This document shows, one piece after another, positions 1-6,387 of a stretch of 9,965 nt of DNA. Origin of the DNA: Roseomonas sp. (GTDB lineage: Bacteria; Pseudomonadota; Alphaproteobacteria; Acetobacterales; Acetobacteraceae); assembly GCA_020249415.1 (NCBI GenBank), contig JADCFR010000403.1, forward strand, positions 1-9,965, given 5' to 3'. Within the stretch, counting starts at the first letter, position 1, and each line of letters begins with the position of its first letter. A program made the translations under genes and the position numbers. A model generated the notes under the pieces. The model made no database searches. It saw only the letters and a list, made by a program, of their open reading frames with translations, and was not told the DNA's origin.

Positions 1-220
1 CAATGCCGCAGCGAATGCCGGTGAGTTCTTCGAATTCCCTGTTCTGGCGTTGCAGCAATAGCCCGCGTGGGGAGGTCTGCAGCGTGACTTCAATCCGCTC
101 CCCGGCGAAGCGCTTCCAATCAAAGCGGCTTTGCGCATTGGCCTGCCGCACAATGGCAGGCGCGGCGATCAATGCCGCAGTGGCGCCCAGCGCCTGGCGG
201 CGCGTGATCTGATTGGCCAT
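1..220 (-). CDS. ABC transporter extracellular solute-binding protein (N-terminal part only)
   Basis: Only the first 73 codons are in the window; the gene continues past the left edge. The ATG at 220-218 is preceded by a strong ribosome binding site, CGGAGGG on the minus strand (228-234), spaced 7 bases away. The product begins MANQITRRQALGATAAL, a Tat-type signal with twin arginines (R7-R8), an Ala-rich hydrophobic core and a likely cleavage site after ANAQ (residue ~29). The mature start (FDWKRFAGERIEVTL, then a stretch ending REFEELTGI) is the usual opening of family 1 extracellular solute-binding proteins, which capture sugars or related solutes in the periplasm for an ABC importer. The ligand cannot be told from this fragment. 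It lies 92 bases downstream of the cupin gene on the same strand with no convincing terminator between, so co-transcription is possible. Confidence 0.8.
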   Translation of the reverse strand, partial: MANQITRRQALGATAALIAAPAIVRQANAQSRFDWKRFAGERIEVTLQTSPRGLLLQRQNREFEELTGIRCGI

Positions 221-312
221 TCCTGGACCCTCCGTTTGTTCACGGCGCGGCATTGGTGCGGCGCCTCGTCTCCTGATCCTTCTCCTATCCGCGGCGTACC
301 GCAAGCGGGGAA

Positions 313-876
313 TTACAGGGTCTCCCGCCGCAGCGCTTCCAGCACAGTGGGATCGGTGATGGGGCTGGTATCCCAGGGTGGTGGCGGGGGTGGGTCCAGC
401 GTCTCGAACACCGTGGAGAATTCAATATTCCCGGCATCGGCCGGGCGCGGATAAGGGGTGGGGTCCGGCGCGCTTGGCACTTTGGGCCGGCCAATGCCGA
501 TGAAAAAATCCTCAAGCCCCGCCGGGATCAGCAGCCACAGGAACCGAAAGGGATGCGAACCGTCATTGATGAAGCCATGCCGAATATGGGGCGGTGCCAC
601 CATGAAACTACCGGTCGGGATGCGCCGCACCACGCCATCCAGCCGCCCCAGCGCCTCCCCTGCCACCACCCAGAAAATCTCGGTCTGGGCAGGGTGGGCA
701 TGTTCGCGGATTTTGCCGAGCGGCGGCAATTCCTGAAGCCCCGCCGAAAAGCCCGCCGGCATGCCGGCGATGCGGGGGGAGGTCAGCACCTCAATCCAGC
801 CATTGGCGGGTTGCGGCTGCCAATGCTGCGCCCCGCCGCCCGGCGGGATAAGGATGAAACCACCGGCGTCTGACAT
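313..876 (-). CDS. Cupin-domain protein with a complete metal-binding site
   Basis: A 187-residue single-domain cupin. Motif 1 is complete: H59-x-H61-x4-E66-x6-G73. Motif 2 is also present: G89-x5-P95, then H100 and N104, with His97 where Gly is common. H59, H61, E66 and H100 are the expected ligands for a divalent metal. No signal peptide is seen, so it is probably cytoplasmic. The tail (residues ~131-187) is proline-rich and includes six consecutive prolines (162-167), which is unusual for a small cupin. A ribosome binding site (AAGGAAA on the minus strand, 881-887) sits just before the ATG at 876, within the 12 bases after the stop codon of the upstream HtrA-like gene, so the two are very probably co-transcribed. 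Small cupins of this kind include dioxygenases, isomerases and sugar-acid-binding proteins; the reaction cannot be assigned from sequence. Confidence 0.85.
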   Translation of the reverse strand: MSDAGGFILIPPGGGAQHWQPQPANGWIEVLTSPRIAGMPAGFSAGLQELPPLGKIREHAHPAQTEIFWVVAGEALGRLDGVVRRIPTGSFMVAPPHIRHGFINDGSHPFRFLWLLIPAGLEDFFIGIGRPKVPSAPDPTPYPRPADAGNIEFSTVFETLDPPPPPPWDTSPITDPTVLEALRRETL

Positions 877-888
877 GGGCTTTCCTTT

Positions 889-1857
889 TTAATGCAGGCG
901 CGGGCGCTTCAGGAATTGCACCCGATCAGCCGAGGTGATGGTCACATCCCGCCGCGCCTTGCCGCGCGTCACCTGCAGATGAACATGGCTGCCCGCCGGG
1001 CCAATCGCCCAAATGGCGCGCCAGAAATCGGCCAATTCGCTGACCTCGATGCCCTCCACCGACAGGATGCGGTCGCCATTGCGCATCCCCGCTGCCTCGG
1101 CCGGGCCACCGGGCGCGAGGGAGGCCACCGAAATCCCCTCCTCATCCTCGGTCGCGTAAAGGCCAAGCCAGGGGCGTGGCGGGCCGGATCGCCGGCCCTG
1201 GGTCATCAAATCATCCAAAACGGGCGTCAATTGATGCACGGGGATGACCATATTCAGGTCCAGCCGGCGCCCTTCTTCCCCCTGCTGCAAGATCAGAGAA
1301 CCAATGCCCACCAGCTTGCCATCCGGGCCAAATAGCCCCGCGCCGCCCCAGGAAGGATGGGCGGGGGCGACAAACAGCGCATCCTCCATCAGATATTCCC
1401 AATAACCGGCAAAGGGCTGGCGCGCGACCAGCTTGCCCGCCACCGCATGGGCGCGCCCACCCGCTGCCGCCATGACAGTCGCGGCGCCAATCTTCAGGTT
1501 TTCGCTATCGCCAAGGGATGCGGGTTTCAAGGGGATTTTGCCCAGGGCCTGCACCAGGGCAAAACCGGTTTCCTGATCCACCGCCAGCGCGTGGCCTGGC
1601 ACGGCGCGGCCTTCGGCGGTGGTGATCCAGATGCTCTCAGCCTCGCTCACCAGATAGCCCACGGTCAGCACCAGCCCATCGCCAATCAGCACGCCGCTGC
1701 CTTCGCGTTCGGTGCCAAGCACTCGCGCGGTAAAGGCATCCGGCGGCACCTGGCTCCGCAAGCTCACCACGGCGCGATAGGCCTGATCCAGATCGAAGCC
1801 ATGCTCCGTTGGGTCGGGCTGCAAATGCTCAGGAATGTCCCAGTCTTCGTCGGCCAT
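889..1857 (-). CDS. HtrA/trypsin-like protein with PDZ domain, predicted catalytically inactive
   Basis: A 322-residue protein with a chymotrypsin-like half (about 28-215) and a C-terminal PDZ domain (about 228-307; PWLGLY start, G-x-PAEAAGMRNGDRI core). The framework matches HtrA/DegP-type S1C proteases, but the triad is gone. GSGVLI (53-58) leads to TVGYLV (65-70), with Tyr68 where the family has the His of TNxHV. TGFAL (97-101) has Gly98 where the Asp of DxAL is expected. HPSWGGAG (167-174) replaces NPGNSGGP, with Gly171 at the Ser position. It is therefore likely a pseudoprotease using its body and PDZ domain for peptide binding or scaffolding. There is no signal peptide or membrane anchor, so unlike DegP it should be cytoplasmic. 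The single Met at position 1 fixes the start; only a weak GAGAG (1861-1865) precedes it. It is the first gene of a minus-strand pair with the cupin and is divergent from the tctC-like gene. Confidence 0.85.
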   Translation of the reverse strand: MADEDWDIPEHLQPDPTEHGFDLDQAYRAVVSLRSQVPPDAFTARVLGTEREGSGVLIGDGLVLTVGYLVSEAESIWITTAEGRAVPGHALAVDQETGFALVQALGKIPLKPASLGDSENLKIGAATVMAAAGGRAHAVAGKLVARQPFAGYWEYLMEDALFVAPAHPSWGGAGLFGPDGKLVGIGSLILQQGEEGRRLDLNMVIPVHQLTPVLDDLMTQGRRSGPPRPWLGLYATEDEEGISVASLAPGGPAEAAGMRNGDRILSVEGIEVSELADFWRAIWAIGPAGSHVHLQVTRGKARRDVTITSADRVQFLKRPRLH

Positions 1858-1978
1858 GGTCTCTCGGGTCTATGCGTCAGCCTGTATACCATAGGCTTTG
1901 TATCGGGACAGGTTACAGGGTTTGGCAGCGACGCCAAGGCCGGGCAAGATGAGGCAGCTTATTGAGATAGGGGGAGAT
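1858..1978. promoter_or_regulatory. Divergent intergenic region with a candidate plus-strand sigma70-type promoter
   Basis: These 121 bases separate the HtrA-like gene (minus) from the solute-receptor operon (plus), so both promoters should lie here. On the plus strand, TTGGCA (1922-1927) and CAAGAT (1945-1950) are spaced by 17 bases. The -35 fits the consensus at 5 of 6 positions and the -10 at 3 of 6. This would place a transcript start about 20 bases before the ATG at 1979. On the minus strand there are -10-like TATGGT and TATACA sequences around 1887-1896, but no convincing -35 partner. These are by-eye matches only. Confidence 0.35.
1970..1976 (+). promoter_or_regulatory. Ribosome binding site fixing the start of the TctC-like gene
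   Basis: GGGGGAG lies two bases before the ATG at 1979. The reading frame is open further upstream, with another ATG at 1898, but that start would add 27 residues in front of a good signal peptide and has no comparable ribosome binding site. The start at 1979 is therefore preferred. Confidence 0.65.
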
Positions 1979-2920
1979 ATGCTGCTGCGCTGGATGCTCT
2001 GCTGTGCCGTGCTGGTCCTGGCGCCCTGGGCGTCGGCCCTTGCCTATCCCGAAAGGCCCATTCGCGTGATCGTGCCCTATGCCGCGGGCGGGGCGACGGA
2101 TGTAGTCGCCCGCGTGCTGGCCGAAGCCATGGCGCCGATCCTGCCACAGCCGCTGATTATCGAAAATCGCGGCGGCGCCGGCGGCATGGTGGGGGCCGAG
2201 GTCGTGGCCCGCGCGCCGGCCGATGGCCATACCGTGCTGTTCAACAATACCGGCCATGCGGCCTTGCGTGTGCTGGTGCCCAATCCGCCGATTGATCCCA
2301 TCACCAGCTTGCAGGCGATTGCGGTGGTGGCGGAATCACCCATTGTGATGCTGGTTGCGAATAATGTTCCGGCCAATAATCTCCGCGAATTCACCGCACT
2401 CGCGCAGGCACGGCCCGGGCAATTGGATTATGGCAGTTCAGGCGGTGGCGGCATTCTGCAAATGGCGGCGCTGCTTTATCTGAAAGCAACAGGGGTGCAG
2501 TTAAATGAAGTGCCCTATCGCGGCGGCGCGCCGGCGACGCTTGACCTTGCCGCCGGGCGCATTGCCATGATGTTCGATGCGGGGCTGACAGGGTTTCAGA
2601 CCGCGCGCGGCAATCAGGCCCGCGCCTTTGCCGTGACCACGCCGCATCGGAATGCCGCCAATCCTGAGGTGCCCACCTGGCGCGAAGGCGGCGTGGATGC
2701 GGAAATGAGCGTCTGGCAAGCGGTTTTTATGCCGAGCGCGACACCGCGCGACCGGCGTGATGTGCTGAATACCGCCATCAATCGCGCGCTTGGGCAGGAA
2801 GCGCTGCGCAAGCGCTTGGCTGATCTTGGCGCTGACCGGATCCTCAGCCTGAGTGTCGCCGAAAGCGAGGCGTATCTGGCCGCCGAGGTTACGCGCTGGG
2901 AAGCGCTGCTGAAGCGCTGA
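1979..2920 (+). CDS. Bug/TctC-family periplasmic solute-binding protein
   Basis: A 313-residue receptor of the Bug (TctC-like) family, periplasmic proteins that bind carboxylic acids or related small metabolites, in some cases for a TctAB-type tripartite tricarboxylate transporter. The signal peptide is clear: Arg4, a hydrophobic core, and a likely cut after ASALA, giving a mature start YPERPIRVIVPYAAGG. Family hallmarks follow in order: VPYAAGGATDVVAR, then IIENRGGAGGMVGAE and PADGHTVLF, and later YGSSGGGG and VPYRGGAPA. Length is normal for the family. No tctA or tctB membrane gene lies alongside, as is common for orphan Bug proteins. It is the first gene of the operon; the kinase start is 4 bases after its stop, so its ligand is probably related to the substrate of the downstream enzymes. 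The ligand itself cannot be read from the sequence. Confidence 0.93.
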   Translation: MLLRWMLCCAVLVLAPWASALAYPERPIRVIVPYAAGGATDVVARVLAEAMAPILPQPLIIENRGGAGGMVGAEVVARAPADGHTVLFNNTGHAALRVLVPNPPIDPITSLQAIAVVAESPIVMLVANNVPANNLREFTALAQARPGQLDYGSSGGGGILQMAALLYLKATGVQLNEVPYRGGAPATLDLAAGRIAMMFDAGLTGFQTARGNQARAFAVTTPHRNAANPEVPTWREGGVDAEMSVWQAVFMPSATPRDRRDVLNTAINRALGQEALRKRLADLGADRILSLSVAESEAYLAAEVTRWEALLKR

Positions 2921-2924
2921 TTCC

Positions 2925-3935
2925 GTGCCTGAGCCTCTACCCGAAGCCATCACCGCTGGGCTTGTCGCCATGGGGCTGCTCGCCCCCGGCGCGGCCATGC
3001 AGGGTGAGGCACTGGCGGGTGGCGTTTCATCCGATATCTGGCACCTGACCCTGCCCGATGGGCGCGAGATTTGCGTCAAGCGCGCTTTGCCCAAGCTGAA
3101 GGTCGCCGCCGATTGGCGCGCCCCGGTGGTGCGCAATATCTATGAAGCGCGTTGGTTGAAGGAGGCAGATCGCGCCCTGCCCGGCGCCGTGCCAAAGCTG
3201 GTCGGCCAGGATGAGGCGACGGGTGCGCTTGCCATGGAATTCCTCTCGCCCGCGGATCATCCGGTCTGGAAGGCGCGGCTGCGTGATGGGCATGCGGATG
3301 TGGCGTTTGCGGGGGAAGTCGGGCGACGCATCGCTGCCATTCATGCGTATGCCGCCGCGCAGCCAGGCTTGGCCGCAGCCTTCCCGACGGATGAGATTTT
3401 CCACGCCATCCGGCTGGAACCCTATCTGCTGGCAACTGCGCGCGCGCATCCTGATGTGGCGACGATTTTGGAAGATATCGCGGGGGTGACGGCGCGCAGC
3501 AAACGCACGCTGGTGCATGGTGATGTCAGCCCAAAGAATATCCTGTGTGGCCCATCAGGCCCGGTATTTCTGGATGCGGAATGTGCCTGGTGGGGTGATC
3601 CCGCTTTCGATCTTGCCTTTTGCCTCAATCATCTTTTGCTGAAGTGCTTGTGGACGCCAAGCGCTGCCGCCGGCTTCATGGCCTGTTTTGAAGCGCTTTC
3701 GGCGCGCTATTTGGCGGGCATCACCTGGGAAGCAGCAGATGCGCTGGAAGCGCGTGCAGCACGCCTGCTGCCGGGGCTATTCCTCGCACGGGTGGACGGC
3801 AAAAGCCCGGTCGAATACCTGACCGAAGAACATGACAAAAACCGCGTGCGCCGTGTGGCGCGTGTCTTATTGATGCGGCCCGCAGATCGCCTGATGGCGG
3901 TGCGCGCAGCCTGGGGGGAAGAAATCGGCGCATGA
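2925..3935 (+). CDS. APH-fold small-molecule kinase (phosphotransferase family)
   Basis: A 336-residue protein with the aminoglycoside phosphotransferase/choline kinase fold. Visible elements are an N-lobe nucleotide loop (AGGVSSDIWHL, 31-41), a probable ATP-binding Lys52 (CVKRAL), the catalytic loop H198-G-D200-x4-N205 with Asp200 as base, and the metal-binding D217-A-E219. The DxE form in place of the usual DxD/DFG, together with the CVKRALPKLKV segment, recalls methylthioribose kinase, but this is only a likeness. Antibiotic resistance is unlikely given the operon: it starts 4 bases after the receptor gene and overlaps the enolase-like gene by ATGA (3932-3935). It probably phosphorylates a hydroxyl of a small acid or sugar that the enolase paralogue then uses. 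The start is a GTG at 2925 without a good ribosome binding site, so translation may be coupled to the upstream gene; an ATG at 2970 is the alternative. Confidence 0.85.
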   Translation: MPEPLPEAITAGLVAMGLLAPGAAMQGEALAGGVSSDIWHLTLPDGREICVKRALPKLKVAADWRAPVVRNIYEARWLKEADRALPGAVPKLVGQDEATGALAMEFLSPADHPVWKARLRDGHADVAFAGEVGRRIAAIHAYAAAQPGLAAAFPTDEIFHAIRLEPYLLATARAHPDVATILEDIAGVTARSKRTLVHGDVSPKNILCGPSGPVFLDAECAWWGDPAFDLAFCLNHLLLKCLWTPSAAAGFMACFEALSARYLAGITWEAADALEARAARLLPGLFLARVDGKSPVEYLTEEHDKNRVRRVARVLLMRPADRLMAVRAAWGEEIGA

Positions 3936-5221
3936 GCAGCACCATGATCACCGCCATTCGTGGCCGCCGCGTTTGGGATAGCCGAGGCCGGCCCACAGTG
4001 GAGGCGGAAATCACGCTGGCCAATGGCGCAACTGGCCGCGCCATTGCCCCGGCCGGCGCCAGCACCGGCAGCGGCGAGGCTTTGGACAAGCGCGACGGCG
4101 GCGCTGCCTTTGGCGGTTACGATGTGACTGGCGCTGTTGATGCGGTGAATCGCGAATTGGCCCCTGCCCTGCTTGGCATGGATGCGCGCGCGCAAGCCAG
4201 GCTGGATGCGCGGCTGATTGCGCGCGATGGCACGCCACAAAAAACCCGCCTTGGCGCCAATGCGACACTCGCCGTTTCCATGGCTGCCGCCCATGCCGCC
4301 GCGGCGGCGGAAGGCGTGCCGCTCTGGCGCTATTTGGGTGGTGACGCGCCCAATGTTTTGCCGCTGCCGCAAATCCAGATACTGGGTGGTGGTGCCCATG
4401 CCGGGCGGCGGGTGGATATCCAGGATTTCCTGGTGATGTGTCCGGCTGCGACCAGCTTTGCCGAGGCCTTGGATTGGACCGCTGAGGTCTATCGCGCCGC
4501 CGGTGCCATCATGAAGCAGCGCGGGTTGTTGCAAGGGGTCGCCGATGAAGGCGGCTGGTGGCCGGCTTTCACCGCCAATGAACAGGCCTTGGAAACCCTT
4601 GTCGCCGCCATCGAAAAAGCGGGTTTCGTGCCGGGCCAGCAAGTCGCGATTGCGCTCGACATCGCCGCGACGGATTTCGGCAAGGGCGGGCGCTATAAGC
4701 TCGGCCTTGAAGGCCGCGAACTCGGCACGGATGAGATGATCCGCATGTTGCTCGGCTGGATCGCGGCCTATCCGATTGCGTCCATCGAAGACCCGCTGGC
4801 GGAGGATGACGCGGCGGGCTTTGCCGCCTTCACCCGCGAAGTGGGCGGGCGCATTCAGGTGGTGGGCGATGATTTCCTGGTGACGGATGCCGCGCGTGTG
4901 CGCTGGGCTGCCGCCATGGGTGCGGCCAATACCGTGCTGATCAAGCCGAACCAGCGTGGTACATTGACCGAAACCAAGGCCGCCTGGGATGCCGCGCGTG
5001 ACGTCGGCTTCGCCGGCATTGTCAGCGCCCGATCGGGCGAAACCGAGGATGTCACCATTGTCCACTTGGCGATGGGTTGGGGTGTGGGGCAATTGAAGGT
5101 CGGCTCCTTCGCGCGATCCGAGCGCATGGCGAAATGGAACGAAGCCTTGCGCGTCGAAGAAAGCCTGGGCGCGCGGGCGCGTTTTGCCGGCGGCGCCTGC
5201 CTTGGGCGGTCCCGGCCATGA
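3932..5221 (+). CDS. Enolase (phosphopyruvate hydratase) paralogue with altered active site
   Basis: A 429-residue, full-length enolase-family protein. The N-terminal domain has the DSRGxPTVE signature (16-24) and the GASTG flexible loop (42-46, Ser44 as second-metal ligand). The barrel keeps His156, Glu206 (DEGG), metal ligands Asp243, Glu286 and Asp313, Lys338 (LIKPNQ), phosphate-binding Arg367-Ser368 and Lys389. Two residues invariant in true enolases are changed: the QEF glutamate (yeast Glu168) is Asp165, and the SHRSGETED histidine (yeast His373) is Ala366. The NGG before the conserved His is GGG (152-154). This argues for a specialised enzyme acting on a 2-phosphoglycerate-like compound rather than the glycolytic enolase, which should be elsewhere in the genome. 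Its ATG overlaps the kinase stop (ATGA) after a purine-rich GGGGGGAAG (3913-3921), and its stop overlaps the next start (5218-5221). Reduced activity as an ordinary enolase remains possible. Confidence 0.9.
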   Translation: MSSTMITAIRGRRVWDSRGRPTVEAEITLANGATGRAIAPAGASTGSGEALDKRDGGAAFGGYDVTGAVDAVNRELAPALLGMDARAQARLDARLIARDGTPQKTRLGANATLAVSMAAAHAAAAAEGVPLWRYLGGDAPNVLPLPQIQILGGGAHAGRRVDIQDFLVMCPAATSFAEALDWTAEVYRAAGAIMKQRGLLQGVADEGGWWPAFTANEQALETLVAAIEKAGFVPGQQVAIALDIAATDFGKGGRYKLGLEGRELGTDEMIRMLLGWIAAYPIASIEDPLAEDDAAGFAAFTREVGGRIQVVGDDFLVTDAARVRWAAAMGAANTVLIKPNQRGTLTETKAAWDAARDVGFAGIVSARSGETEDVTIVHLAMGWGVGQLKVGSFARSERMAKWNEALRVEESLGARARFAGGACLGRSRP

Positions 5222-6156
5222 AGGTGCTGCTGCATTATGATGCCGGGCCGGGGCTGGCGGCGCGATTGGCGACGCTGCCCGGCATTGACCTCGCCATCTG
5301 CCCGGAAGCGGATACAGCGCTTTATGCGCGCCTGCTGCCGGAGGCTGAGGTGATCTGGCACGTGCTCCGCCCCATCACCGAAGCTGATATCGCCGCCGCA
5401 CCCAAGCTGCGTCTGATCCAGAAAATCGGTGTGGGGGTGAACACGATTGACCTGGAAGCCGCCCGCGCGCGCGGCATTGCGGTGTGCAACCTGCCGGGGA
5501 CCAATAGCCGGGCGGTCGCGGAAATGACGCTTTTGCTGATGCTGGGCGCGCTTCGCCGCATTGCCTATTTCGATGCCGAGACCCGCGCCGGGCGCGGCTG
5601 GTCCCAACCGCCGGCCTTGCAGGATGGGCTGTTTGAACTGGGCGGTCGAAAAGTGGGCCTGGTTGGCTATGGCGCGGTGCCGAAGCTGCTGGCCCCTGTT
5701 CTGCACGCCATGGGGTGCGAGGTCTTATACACCGCCCGCGCCCCGAAGCCCGAGGCGATTGGTGAATTTCGTCCTTTGGCGGCGCTCTTGGCAGAGGCTG
5801 ATGTGGTCTCGCTCCATATCCCCGAAACGCCCGAAACGCGCGGCCTGATCAATGGGGCGGCCCTGGCCCGCATGAAACCAGGCGCGGTGCTGGTAAATAC
5901 CGCCCGAGGAGGCTTGGTGGATCAGCCGGCCCTGGTGGCGGCGCTGCGCTCCGGCCATTTGGCTGCGGCCGGGCTGGATGTGTTTTCCGCCGAGCCCTTG
6001 GATCCCGCCGACCCCTTGCTCCGCCTGCCCAATGTGGTGCTGGCGCCGCATGTGGCGTGGCTTTCGGACGGAACCTTTGCCCGGTCCTTTACCGTGGCGG
6101 CGGCGAATTGCCGGCGCCTGGCCGAGGGTCAGGCGCTTTTGCATCGGCTGGCCTGA
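5218..6156 (+). CDS. D-2-hydroxyacid dehydrogenase (hydroxypyruvate/glyoxylate reductase-like)
   Basis: A 312-residue NAD(P)-dependent D-isomer 2-hydroxyacid dehydrogenase. The catalytic residues are present: Arg230 (NTARGGLVD), Glu259 (DVFSAEP) and His278 (APHVAW). The nucleotide-binding loop is G150-Y-G152-A-V-P155, so the third glycine of GxGxxG is Pro. The end of the next strand reads LYTARAPKPEA (170-180), with Thr172 and Arg174 where NAD enzymes carry Asp; this resembles the LYTGRQPRPEE of human glyoxylate/hydroxypyruvate reductase and suggests NADPH preference. The start is the ATG at 5218, which overlaps the enolase stop by ATGA; an upstream in-frame ATG at 5077 would lie deep inside the enolase gene and is unlikely. 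Within this operon it probably interconverts a 2-keto acid and a D-2-hydroxy acid at the entry to the kinase/enolase steps. The substrate is inferred only. Confidence 0.9.
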   Translation: MKVLLHYDAGPGLAARLATLPGIDLAICPEADTALYARLLPEAEVIWHVLRPITEADIAAAPKLRLIQKIGVGVNTIDLEAARARGIAVCNLPGTNSRAVAEMTLLLMLGALRRIAYFDAETRAGRGWSQPPALQDGLFELGGRKVGLVGYGAVPKLLAPVLHAMGCEVLYTARAPKPEAIGEFRPLAALLAEADVVSLHIPETPETRGLINGAALARMKPGAVLVNTARGGLVDQPALVAALRSGHLAAAGLDVFSAEPLDPADPLLRLPNVVLAPHVAWLSDGTFARSFTVAAANCRRLAEGQALLHRLA

Positions 6157-6181
6157 GCTGTTGTGCCATAGAGTATGTTAC

Positions 6182-6271
6182 GTTCAGATGGAATCATCTG
6201 AACCGTGAAGATGCTCGAAAAACAAATAAGTAGAGCGGGTTGCGTGAACCCATGCGAACGCGACACGCTCT
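6182..6271. repeat. Composite palindromic intergenic element
   Basis: Two inverted repeats are separated by an A-rich spacer. The first is perfect: GTTCAGATG (6182-6190), loop GAAT, CATCTGAAC (6195-6203). The second is an imperfect hairpin: AGAGCG (6232-6237) with CGCTCT (6266-6271) as the outer stem, and TTGCGT (6240-6245) with ACGCGA (6258-6263) as the inner stem, allowing one G-T pair. The layout (perfect palindrome, A-rich spacer, AGAGC hairpin) resembles dispersed intergenic palindromic repeats that I recall from alphaproteobacterial genomes, but copy number cannot be tested in one window. There is no T-run after either hairpin on either strand, so it is not a standard intrinsic terminator. 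It lies 25 bases after the operon's last stop codon and could protect or end the mRNA. Confidence 0.5.
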
Positions 6272-6371
6272 TGGGCCATGCGGGATCAAATTTCGCCCAA
6301 AAATTGAAAGCAAGGGTCCTCCTCACCTTAGGGTGATCGCCTTTTCCAAGCCGCCAAGTGATTCCAGTTGG

Positions 6372-6387
6372 CTTGAAAATGTTCAAG
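6372..6387. promoter_or_regulatory. Perfect inverted repeat CTTGAA-N4-TTCAAG, candidate operator
   Basis: CTTGAA (6372-6377) and TTCAAG (6382-6387) flank AATG, forming a 16-base palindrome about 100 bases before the ATG of the 844-residue gene. Its size and symmetry fit a dimeric regulator site, though a short palindrome can occur by chance. No regulator gene is nearby to pair with it. Confidence 0.3.

Noticed and set aside
1357..1965. A 202-codon plus-strand open frame opposite the HtrA-like gene
   Set aside because: The minus-strand frame has intact trypsin-like and PDZ domains; this frame has low-complexity Gly/His/Gln composition and no motif.
2925..3935. Annotation as an aminoglycoside-resistance gene
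   Set aside because: The fold matches but the operon is metabolic, the metal motif is DxE, and there is no mobile or resistance context.
3707..5092. A 461-codon open frame on the minus strand opposite the kinase and enolase genes
   Set aside because: It is antisense to two genes with clear family motifs, its translation has no recognisable domain, and long antisense frames are common in GC-rich DNA.
3932..5221. Housekeeping glycolytic enolase (eno)
   Set aside because: Two invariant active-site residues are replaced and the gene is embedded in a receptor/kinase/dehydrogenase operon.
6182..6203. Intrinsic terminator for the upstream operon
   Set aside because: The stem is perfect but A/T-containing, and no T-run follows on either strand.
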